Shown here one piece after another: positions 1-5,846 of a DNA stretch of 6,860 bases. Numbering within the stretch: position 1 is the stretch's first letter; every line of letters begins with the position of its first letter. The stretch lies in the NCBI GenBank assembly GCA_937901805.1, contig CALDJI010000158.1:1-6860 (forward strand), in the 5' to 3' direction. The DNA comes from an uncultured Clostridia bacterium. GTDB taxonomy: Bacteria > Bacillota > Clostridia > Oscillospirales > Ruminococcaceae. Made by a program: the position numbers and the translations under genes. Under the pieces are notes generated by a model, which saw only the letters and a program-made list of their open reading frames with translations, did not search any database and was not told the DNA's origin.

Positions 1-168
1 ATAAGAGGCGCCGACCGCAGCCAGAGCATTTTCTCCGACAAAACGTCCGACAATCACTGAATCCGCCATGGTATAAAACTGTTGAAACAAATTCCCAATA
101 ATCATGGGAAAGGCAAAAAAGAGGAGCGCCTTGAGCGGGCGTTCCCGGATGAGATATTCTTTATCCAT
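1..168 (-). CDS. MATE family efflux transporter, N-terminal part (runs off the left edge)
   Basis: The minus strand encodes 56 codons from an ATG at 168 down to base 1 with no stop, so the rest of the gene lies outside the window. After a short charged start (MDKEYLIRERPLKAL) comes the first membrane helix, followed by the hallmark MATE stretch IGNLFQQFYTMADSVIVGRF at about residues 24-43 and then ENALAAVGAS. MATE proteins are 12-helix multidrug/cation antiporters of about 450 residues that expel organic cations, drugs or metabolites using a sodium or proton gradient. A ribosome binding site AGAAGGGG (minus strand, 180-187) lies 11 nt before the start, and an in-frame stop just upstream of it limits alternatives. 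The gene is divergent from the polysaccharide operon and need not be related to it. The family call is firm; the substrate cannot be told. Confidence 0.93.
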   Translation of the reverse strand, partial: MDKEYLIRERPLKALLFFAFPMIIGNLFQQFYTMADSVIVGRFVGENALAAVGASY

Positions 169-227
169 TCGCGTCAATTCCCCTTCTCTAAAATAACGGT
201 ACGCAGGATATCCCCGCGCGGGCAGGC

Positions 228-243
228 TTGCAGACGCCTGCAA
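228..243. promoter_or_regulatory. Inverted repeat at the MATE transcript start, possible operator
   Basis: TTGCAGACGCCTGCAA is a perfect 6-bp inverted repeat (TTGCAG / CTGCAA) around a 4-nt spacer. It sits immediately downstream of the predicted -10 box of the MATE promoter, at about +2 to +17 of the transcript. That is a classical repressor-binding position, but it could also form a small leader hairpin. An alternative overlapping pairing exists between GCAGGC (222-227) and GCCTGC (236-241), and a palindrome CCCGCGCGGG lies next to it at 213-222. No regulator gene is in view, so the role is inferred. Confidence 0.3.
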
Positions 244-251
244 CGCGGTTC

Positions 252-260
252 ATTATACCA
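252..260 (-). promoter_or_regulatory. Extended -10 promoter for the MATE gene
   Basis: Read on the minus strand the sequence is TGGTATAAT, a consensus TATAAT at 257-252 preceded by the TGn extension. The -35 region is weak (CTGGAT with an 18-bp spacer is the best I see), as is common for extended -10 promoters. The predicted transcript start is near 245, leaving a leader of about 77 nt before the ATG at 168. Confidence 0.6.
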
Positions 261-290
261 TGCAGTCCGCATAAAATCCAGAAAACAGGC

Positions 291-329
291 AAAAAAGCAG
301 ATGTTTCCTGTCGAAACATCTGCTTTTTT
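291..329. terminator. Strong bidirectional intrinsic terminator
   Basis: A perfect 17-bp inverted repeat (291-307 pairs with 313-329) surrounds a 5-nt loop CTGTC. The stem core is GCAGATGTTTC / GAAACATCTGC, flanked by A6 on the left and T6 on the right. It therefore ends in a U-tract whichever strand is transcribed. It lies between two divergent genes, where neither neighbour needs a terminator, so it implies another transcript or an insulating role. Confidence 0.85.
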
Positions 330-355
330 GAAAACTGAATTCACGCAGATTCCGG

Positions 356-376
356 AAAAAGAGGCGGCTACGCCTC
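356..376 (-). terminator. Second intrinsic terminator, minus-strand orientation
   Basis: On the minus strand GAGGCG (376-371), loop TAGC, CGCCTC (366-361) is followed directly by TTTTT (360-356). This is a compact GC-rich stem plus U-tract. It stands about 27 nt before the larger terminator at 291-329 for a leftward transcript, making a tandem pair. A short open frame ending ...MEIEGEEA-stop has its TAG inside this hairpin loop, but it is closed by a stop only 18 codons upstream and is not supported as a gene. Confidence 0.55.
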
Positions 377-681
377 CTCCCCTTCAATTTCCATGATACC
401 CATCTGCCGCGGGGAAATACTGTTTTATTGCTCCGTGCTGTATCCAGTATTTCCGGGAAACTTTCAGAAAAAGGCGTTTCGGAAGCGGCATTGTCGCCTG
501 AAGCCGGCAGGAGCTTCCATTTTTTGTGCAGAACAGACGGTACAGAAGGAAAGCTTCCTGGAAGAGAGAGACGCAAAACAGGGATCCCGTTTTGCCGAAA
601 GATCGATCTCCGGAGGACAATCGCTTATCAGAGGGTTCCTTGCATTTTGCCTTTCCATAAGTTTTAAACGCCGCAGGAGGC
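377..681. other. Intergenic stretch without a supported gene, rich in potential RNA structure
   Basis: I see no convincing coding sequence on either strand here: the open frames lack ribosome binding sites, have atypical residue composition and show no recognisable motif. The stretch does carry several complementary blocks. GGAAGC (481-486) can pair with GCTTCC at 513-518 or at 553-558. AGGAA/TTCCT (548-552/555-559) forms a small overlapping hairpin. GCAAAAC (573-579) pairs with GTTTTGC (589-595) around a GGGATCCC core. It could be part of a long 5' leader for the operon starting at 859, or of a small leftward transcript ending at the two terminators. Confidence 0.4.
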
Positions 682-710
682 TTGCATCAGCCAAAGTTTG
701 GCGGGATTAT
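682..710 (+). promoter_or_regulatory. Possible operon promoter with palindromic spacer
   Basis: TTGCAT at 682-687 and GATTAT at 705-710 are separated by 17 bp and match the -35 and -10 consensus at 3 and 4 of 6 positions. The spacer contains the palindrome GCCAAAGTTTGGC (690-702), a typical place for a regulator to bind. A similar weak pair lies just upstream: TTGCAT at 640-645 and TTTAAA at 663-668, also 17 bp apart. Transcription from either would give a leader of about 140-190 nt before the first gene. No consensus promoter stands out between 711 and 858, so this is only a candidate. Confidence 0.25.
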
Positions 711-858
711 CTCACAAAAAGAAAGAAAAAATCCGTTTTCCTATTCCCCCATTGTTCCCCGTACTTTTCATCCGCATACATACGAATAATCAGCTATCAG
801 ATGGTGAAACTGTTTGTAAACGCCTTTTATTTTCCAGAGCAGGAGGCCGCTGTCCACA

Positions 859-2103
859 ATGCAAAAGCAGATTTTGATTGTAACCACAACCAGCGATTTC
901 CTATACAAATTTGAACTGGACAATGTGAAAATCCTCCAGAGTATGGGGTATACCGTACATTATGCCGCCAATATGAACGAACCGCATTACCTGTCCAGCG
1001 AAGGGGTTTTCGGCAGGCTTGACGTAACCCCGCACCATATTCCCATTGCCCGTTCCCCCTATCTTTTTCACGACAATAAAAAGGCCCTGTACTGCCTGAT
1101 TGACCTGATACGGGAACAGGGCATTCAAGCGGTTCACTGTCACACCCCTGTCGGCGGGCTATTAGGGCGGTTATGCGGGGAATTGATGGGAAAACAGGCG
1201 CCTGTGATCCTCTATACCGCGCATGGGTTCCACTTTTACAAGGGAGCTCCGATGTATAACCAGCTGGTCTATTATCCAGTAGAACGGCTGCTCGCCAGAA
1301 ACACGGATATTCTGATTGTGATTAACCGGGAAGATTACCAAAGCGCATTAAAACTCCCGCTGAAAAAAGGCGGCAAGGTTTACCGGATACCGGGCGTAGG
1401 GCTAAACGGGCGCATATTCCGCCCAATCTCTGACAAGCAAAGGGAACGGTGCCGCCAAAAGCTCGGCATTTCCCCGGATGAGTGTTTTCTACTCTCTGTC
1501 GGGGAACTGAATGAAAACAAAAACCACCGCGTGATGTTACAGGCTCTTGCCAAAATCCGCCGGGAGCCGGAAGGGCTGCCTCCCATCCGGTACGGGATCT
1601 GCGGCGATGGTTTTTTCAGGGAAAGGCTTGCACAGTGGGTAGAGGAATTGGGACTGACAGAAACCGTCACCCTATATGGATTTCGTCAGGACATACCGGA
1701 AATACTGGGAGCGGCTGACGCCGCCGTCTTTCCCTCTAAACGGGAGGGGCTGGGCATGGCGGGATTGGAGGCGCTTGCCATGGGCATCCCCCTGCTGGCA
1801 AGCGACAATCGAGGGACCAGGGAGTACATGGAAGATGGAAAAAATGGATTTTTATGCGCCCACGACAATGTGGACGGGTTTATCCGCGGGATCCGGAGGC
1901 TCTGCGCGCTCAGTACGTCCGAGCGCAGGGAAATGGCGCGGTTGTGCATACGCTCTGCAAAACCCTTTGACCGTGAACATGCAAACGCCGCCATGCAAAC
2001 AGTCTACGCCGATCTCGACGCACGGGTACAGCTCAAATTTAGCTCCTCGTCCGGGCGCACCCAGGGTGAGCATCCTGATGGGCAGCTACAACCCCCGCAG
2101 TAA
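859..2103 (+). CDS. Glycosyltransferase family 4 (GT-B fold), surface polysaccharide synthesis
   Basis: A 414-residue retaining glycosyltransferase that probably transfers a sugar from a nucleotide donor onto a lipid-linked glycan at the inner membrane face. The N-terminal Rossmann half carries HCHTPVGGLLGRL (93-105) and YTAHGFHFYKGAP (119-131), hallmarks of the EpsD/CapM-like branch. The C-terminal donor-binding half carries SVGELNENKNH (213-223) and the EX7E motif PSKREGLGMAGLEALAMGIP (E296, E304). AGGAGG at 841-846 lies 12 nt before the ATG, which fits as the first gene of the operon. Family members usually end soon after the helix seen here at about 370-388 (FDREHANAAMQTVYADLDARV). The last 25 residues are Ser/Gln-rich and partly overlap the next gene, so this tail is probably not structural. 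Family assignment is firm; the sugar and linkage are unknown. Confidence 0.93.
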   Translation: MQKQILIVTTTSDFLYKFELDNVKILQSMGYTVHYAANMNEPHYLSSEGVFGRLDVTPHHIPIARSPYLFHDNKKALYCLIDLIREQGIQAVHCHTPVGGLLGRLCGELMGKQAPVILYTAHGFHFYKGAPMYNQLVYYPVERLLARNTDILIVINREDYQSALKLPLKKGGKVYRIPGVGLNGRIFRPISDKQRERCRQKLGISPDECFLLSVGELNENKNHRVMLQALAKIRREPEGLPPIRYGICGDGFFRERLAQWVEELGLTETVTLYGFRQDIPEILGAADAAVFPSKREGLGMAGLEALAMGIPLLASDNRGTREYMEDGKNGFLCAHDNVDGFIRGIRRLCALSTSERREMARLCIRSAKPFDREHANAAMQTVYADLDARVQLKFSSSSGRTQGEHPDGQLQPPQ

Positions 2104-2911
2104 ACAGCAAGTAGTCGCCGCCGTCCGCTCTCTGATTCGGCAGGAATTCTCCGATTGGGAACTGCTGCTCTACGATGACGGATCAAGCGAACCTTTTGCC
2201 GAAACCCTGCGGGAAGTTTGCCGAATAGACGGGAGAATCCGTTATCTCCGCGGGGACTGCAACAAAGGGCTAGCCTATGCGCTCAACCAGTGTATTCGAT
2301 ATGCCGAAGGAGACTACTTTGCACGAATGGATGACGACGATCTCTCGCTGCCGGCACGGCTGGCAGAACAGGTTCAGTTTCTGGACTCCCACCCACAGTA
2401 TCAATGGGTCGGATGCGCGGCATGGCTGTTTGACGGGGGTTCCATCTGGGGAAAACAGAGAAAGCCCGCCGTTCCTCAGGCAAAGGATTTTTTATTCAAC
2501 TCCCCCTATATCCATCCCACGGTGATGTTCCGCAGGAAGGCGCTGACACAGGCGGGAGGATATTCCGAACCCCCCGCCGTATTCCAATGCGAGGACTATG
2601 AGCTGTTTTTGCGCCTGCATGCGCAGGGTATGCAGGGTTATAACCTTCCGGACGTACTGTTTTGCTATCGGGAAGGCCGCGGCGCCTATCGAAAACGCTC
2701 CTATGCACGGAGAATCCGGGAGGCAGAGGTGCGCCTGCGGGGGTTCCGGAAACTGGGCATTTTAACGCCCCTGACCGCAGGGTATGTCCTGAAACCTCTG
2801 CTGATCGGGCTGATACCGACACCGCTGTACGCCTTTTTCAAAAGAAGTCAGTATAAAAACCCCACATCCCGGCAGGAGAGGAGGAAGCAGCATGGAAAGG
2901 GTTCCCGATAG
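2066..2911 (+). CDS. Glycosyltransferase family 2 (GT-A fold), overlapping the preceding gene
   Basis: An inverting glycosyltransferase of about 281 residues. It shows the first beta strand SILMGSYNP (2-10), the nucleotide-binding DDGS (37-40), a DxD-type metal site in ARMDDDD (86-92), HPTVMFRR (150-157) and the catalytic-base region CEDYELFLRLH (175-185). A hydrophobic C-terminal segment (about 236-258) followed by a basic tail suggests membrane attachment. The start is uncertain. GTG at 2066 keeps the first strand but has no clear ribosome binding site. ATG at 2078 has AGGGTGAG 7 nt upstream but would cut that strand. ATG at 1979 would add 29 residues lying inside the GT4 gene. With GTG 2066 it overlaps the GT4 gene by 38 nt in the +1 frame, implying coupled translation. 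Acceptor and donor are unknown. Confidence 0.88.
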   Translation: MSILMGSYNPRSKQQVVAAVRSLIRQEFSDWELLLYDDGSSEPFAETLREVCRIDGRIRYLRGDCNKGLAYALNQCIRYAEGDYFARMDDDDLSLPARLAEQVQFLDSHPQYQWVGCAAWLFDGGSIWGKQRKPAVPQAKDFLFNSPYIHPTVMFRRKALTQAGGYSEPPAVFQCEDYELFLRLHAQGMQGYNLPDVLFCYREGRGAYRKRSYARRIREAEVRLRGFRKLGILTPLTAGYVLKPLLIGLIPTPLYAFFKRSQYKNPTSRQERRKQHGKGSR

Positions 2912-4280
2912 AAGCAAAACTGCATGCTACCGGGAAATTTTGCAGCGCTCGCCGGGGCTCCTTGCCCCGCTGTGCGGGATGGAAATTCCGGAAGCAGATC
3001 CCGTTTGCTCTGCCGCAGGTTATGTCCTGGCTCCGGCGCTTGCCGGATTTGTCCAATGGATATTGGCACAGGCAAAGAAGGATGGAATCCGCCGGCTGTA
3101 TTTTCTTGCGCGCGACGGGTATTTCCCCTGCCGCGCCGCCCGCCTGTCCTGTGAAGCCTATGGGATTTCTATCGAGTGCCGGTATCTGTATCTCTCCCGG
3201 TACTCCCTGCGCCGGCCCCTGTACCATCTGGATCGGGAGGCGGCGCTGCACGATATCTGCCGGAATGCTGTCCGGATTACCCCGGACATCCTGCTCAGAA
3301 GGGCGGGCATTGCACCGGAAAAACAAGAGGGTGTATTCCATGCCCTCTCGCTGCCCTATGGGAAAAACCAGGCGCTTTCCAAAGCCGATCTGGCAGCCAT
3401 CCGCCGCAAAATGCAGGGCTGTCCCCCCTTTTGGGACGCCGTGGAGCACGCGTCCCGGCAGGCGTTTCCTGCTTTGGCAGGATATCTGCGCCAGGAAGGG
3501 CTGTTTGAAGATGTTCCCTATGCCATTGTGGACAGCGGGTGGCTCGGTTCCATGCAGCAATCCCTTCAAACCCTGCTGCGCCTGCAAAAAAGAGAGGCCG
3601 AGCTGAAAGGTTACTACTGGGGGCTGTACTCGATCCCCGCCGGGATGAAACGGGAAAATTACCGTTGTTTTTTCTTTGATCCCGAGCACCATCTCCGGGA
3701 AAAGGTATTTTTTAACAACTGCGTCTATGAGGCGGTCTTCTCCGCCCCGCATGGGACAACCACCGGATACCGGATACAAAACGGGCGGTTTATCCCCCTT
3801 TTGGGGACATGCCCGCAGCGGCAGATCGATTTTCTGCACCGGATTGGAGAAATCTTTACCCAATATCTCCGCCTGTCGACCAAACACAGAGAGACGTCCT
3901 TTTTCCATGCGGATTTTTCACGGGACAAAAAGGTGATTGGGGAACTGCTCTCCCTCTTTCTCTGTTATCCGAGCCGTGCGGAAGCGGAAGCCTTCGGCGG
4001 GCTGCCTTTCAGCGACGACGTCCTGGAGGGAGAAGAACAGCCTCTGGCGGCCCCTTTAAACGAGCAGGAGCTGCGTATGGCAGGACATCCCCATGCAAAA
4101 CTGCTTACCGCAGCCGGCGCCCGCGGAAAAAAACTGCGGGAAAGCGCCTGGTACGAGGCGAGCGCCGTCCTCTATTCTCCCCATACAAAGCAGCATCTGC
4201 GGCAGTACACCTTTTTTAAATACCTGCGCCATATGAAAAAAGCTTTGCGCAGACAAAAGAGGAGGGACATGGATGCCTGA
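2892..4280 (+). CDS. Stand-alone C-terminal-type domain of COG5610 proteins; function unknown, polysaccharide-associated
   Basis: A 462-residue protein starting at an ATG 7 nt after AGGAGAGGAGG (2874-2884) and overlapping the GT2 gene by 20 nt. It matches from memory the region that follows the HAD domain in COG5610 'predicted HAD hydrolase' proteins of surface-polysaccharide loci. The marks are AGYVLAPALAGFVQW (42-56), RRLYFLARDGYF (67-78), RYLYLSRYSLRRPLY (97-111), IVDSGWLGSMQQSL (212-225), YWGLYS (242-247), YEAVFSAPHGTTTGY (279-293), a ...YPSRAEAEAFGGLPFSDD block near 359-376 and SAWYEASAVL (418-427). No HAD motif (DxxxT, GDN) is visible, so this copy lacks the catalytic phosphohydrolase half. 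It has no signal peptide or clear membrane helix and is presumably cytoplasmic. A two-domain relative begins at 5843 in the same operon. Its activity is unknown to me. Confidence 0.8.
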   Translation: MERVPDRSKTACYREILQRSPGLLAPLCGMEIPEADPVCSAAGYVLAPALAGFVQWILAQAKKDGIRRLYFLARDGYFPCRAARLSCEAYGISIECRYLYLSRYSLRRPLYHLDREAALHDICRNAVRITPDILLRRAGIAPEKQEGVFHALSLPYGKNQALSKADLAAIRRKMQGCPPFWDAVEHASRQAFPALAGYLRQEGLFEDVPYAIVDSGWLGSMQQSLQTLLRLQKREAELKGYYWGLYSIPAGMKRENYRCFFFDPEHHLREKVFFNNCVYEAVFSAPHGTTTGYRIQNGRFIPLLGTCPQRQIDFLHRIGEIFTQYLRLSTKHRETSFFHADFSRDKKVIGELLSLFLCYPSRAEAEAFGGLPFSDDVLEGEEQPLAAPLNEQELRMAGHPHAKLLTAAGARGKKLRESAWYEASAVLYSPHTKQHLRQYTFFKYLRHMKKALRRQKRRDMDA

Positions 4281-5046
4281 TTTCTCCTCAAAAAAACAAT
4301 ACGCCTTTGTCATCCAGCAACTGACAGGGCGTGAAATCAAGCGCAAATATGCACGTTCCTACCTGGGGATCCTGTGGAGCGTGCTCAATCCCCTGCTCTC
4401 CATGGCAGTGCTGTCCCTGATTTTTTCCCAACTGTTCCGGCGCTCAATTGAAAACTACCCTATCTACTACCTGACAGGATACATCCTGTGGCAGATGTTT
4501 ACCGGGGCAACCACCGCCGCCATTTCCACACTTGTAGACAATAAGCCTCTTCTGCTGAAAGTAAAATTCCCGATGGAGCTGTTTGTCCTGGTGAGAGTTT
4601 ATACCGCGTTTATCAATTTCCTGTATTCTGCGGCGGCCTATGCCGTCATGCTCCTGGTTTTCCGGGTTACTCCTAAATGGACGATGCTGTTTTCCCCTGT
4701 GATCATCCTGCTGCTGTTCCTGTTTTCCCTGGGGCTTTCCCTGTTGCTGTCCGCGGCCTATGTGTATTTTGGGGATGTGCGGCATCTCTATTCCGTGTTT
4801 CTCACGCTGTGGATGTACTGTTCCGCCATCTTTTATCCGGCGGAACAGCTGCAAGGAGTTATCCGGGCCGTGATCCTCTGCAATCCGCTGTACGCCTATA
4901 TCCATTCCCTGCGCAGCGTGGTCATGGAAGGAGCGCTTCCCGGCGGGTGGGAGCTTGTCCAAATGTTCCTTTGGGGGATTGGAATGGCGGCGGCAGGGAT
5001 GCTGGTTTTTCGGCGCAGCAAAAATAAACTGATTCAGAAACTATGA
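4273..5046 (+). CDS. ABC-2 type permease for polysaccharide/teichoic-acid-like export
   Basis: A 257-residue membrane protein of the Wzm/KpsM/TagG type that forms the channel moving a lipid-linked glycan across the membrane. The cytoplasmic start REIKRKYARSYLGILWSVLN (20-39) is the family signature leading into helix 1. About six membrane segments can be placed near 33-53, 64-86, 104-130, 137-163, 172-190 and 228-246. Other family marks are FGDVRHLYSVFLTLWMYCSA (166-185), FYP (187-189) and the NPL motif (204-206). Length is normal for the family. It overlaps the preceding gene by 8 nt, with AAAGAGGAGGG (4256-4266) 6 nt before the ATG. An earlier ATG at 4269 belongs to the upstream gene's frame. 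It is followed directly by its ATPase, with which it should form a two-plus-two complex. Confidence 0.95.
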   Translation: MPDFSSKKQYAFVIQQLTGREIKRKYARSYLGILWSVLNPLLSMAVLSLIFSQLFRRSIENYPIYYLTGYILWQMFTGATTAAISTLVDNKPLLLKVKFPMELFVLVRVYTAFINFLYSAAAYAVMLLVFRVTPKWTMLFSPVIILLLFLFSLGLSLLLSAAYVYFGDVRHLYSVFLTLWMYCSAIFYPAEQLQGVIRAVILCNPLYAYIHSLRSVVMEGALPGGWELVQMFLWGIGMAAAGMLVFRRSKNKLIQKL

Positions 5047-5063
5047 CCGGGGGAGGCGGGTTC

Positions 5064-5846
5064 ATGCAGAAAGATACCGGGTATCCAACGGGTTTTGTGA
5101 TCGAAAACGGCCCGGAAATTCTTGTCAAAAACGTCACGATGCAGTTTCGCCGCGCAAAAGACGAGGCGTCGAGCATCAAGGAATGGGTGGTGCGCGCTGT
5201 CCGACGGCAGCACCAATACGAGATGTTTACCGCGCTTGACAACATCAGTTTCAGCGTGGAAAAAGGAGAAGTCGTGGGAATTTTGGGAACCAACGGTTCC
5301 GGTAAAAGCACTCTGCTCAAAATCATCTCCGGGGCGCTTCTCCCCACCAGCGGAAGGGTTTGGGTAGACCGGAGGAAAGTCCAGCTGCTCACCCTGGGCA
5401 CCGGATTCGATCCCGAACTGACCGGCCGGGAAAACGTCTACCTCAACGGGGCCATCATCGGGTATTCCAAACAATTCCTGAAACAGAATTTTGACAGGAT
5501 TGTGCGCTTTGCAGAGCTGGATGGTTTTATGGATGAAAAAGTGCGCAACTATTCCTCCGGTATGGTTTCCCGGCTGGGATTTGCCATTGCCACAGTATCG
5601 GACGCTCCGGAAATCCTGATTTTGGACGAAGTACTTAGTGTAGGCGATCTGTTTTTCCGCAAAAAAAGCGAACAGCGGATTCGGGAAATGATTCATGGCG
5701 GTTCCACGGTCTTGATGGTTTCCCATTCTCCTTCGGTCATTGAAAACAACTGCACAAGGGCCGTCTGGATCGAAAAGGGCCGCCTGGCAGCGGACGGCGC
5801 GCCAAAGGAGATCTGCCGTGCCTATGAAGCGAGGGGTCGGACATGA
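5064..5846 (+). CDS. ABC transporter ATPase for polysaccharide export, no carbohydrate-binding tail
   Basis: A 260-residue nucleotide-binding subunit powering the adjacent permease (Wzt/KpsT/TagH type). It shows Walker A GTNGSGKST (75-83), a Q-loop-region block LTLGTGFDPELTGRENVYLN (110-129) typical of this subfamily, signature YSSGMVSRLGFA (163-174), Walker B ILILDE (184-189), the D-loop region SVGD and the H-loop VSHS (His221). I chose ATG 5064 because GGGGGAGG (5049-5056) is 7 nt upstream. The in-frame ATG 5043 overlaps the permease stop as ATGA but lacks a ribosome binding site and would add MTGGGGF. The protein ends just after the ATPase domain, so it lacks the C-terminal substrate-recognition domain of O-antigen Wzt proteins and resembles capsule or rhamnan-type exporters. 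Its stop overlaps the next start as ATGA. Confidence 0.95.
   Translation: MQKDTGYPTGFVIENGPEILVKNVTMQFRRAKDEASSIKEWVVRAVRRQHQYEMFTALDNISFSVEKGEVVGILGTNGSGKSTLLKIISGALLPTSGRVWVDRRKVQLLTLGTGFDPELTGRENVYLNGAIIGYSKQFLKQNFDRIVRFAELDGFMDEKVRNYSSGMVSRLGFAIATVSDAPEILILDEVLSVGDLFFRKKSEQRIREMIHGGSTVLMVSHSPSVIENNCTRAVWIEKGRLAADGAPKEICRAYEARGRT

Noticed and set aside
377..433. A short minus-strand frame ending MGIMEIEGEEA at the terminator, looking like a protein C-terminus
   Set aside because: An in-frame stop lies 18 codons upstream and the further upstream frame is also broken. Too short to claim a gene or pseudogene.
253..576. A minus-strand open frame of 107 codons, plus two shorter ones nearby (384-620, 464-694)
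   Set aside because: It runs through both terminators and into the MATE promoter, and all three frames lack ribosome binding sites and recognisable motifs. A vanished gene cannot be excluded but is not supported.
393..914. A 173-codon plus-strand open frame across the intergenic region into the GT4 gene
   Set aside because: It has no ribosome binding site and atypical composition, and it overlaps the GT4 start, which has AGGAGG and a clear family N-terminus.
1676..2065. The upstream part of the GT2 open frame, which would give a 411-residue protein
   Set aside because: This part is the shadow of the GT4 catalytic domain. Its residues show no GT2 features before PRVSILMGSYN.
2838..3908. A 356-codon open frame on the minus strand opposite the 2892-4280 gene
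   Set aside because: It has no recognisable motif or supported start and lies wholly antisense to a gene with clear family motifs. Long antisense frames are expected with this codon use.
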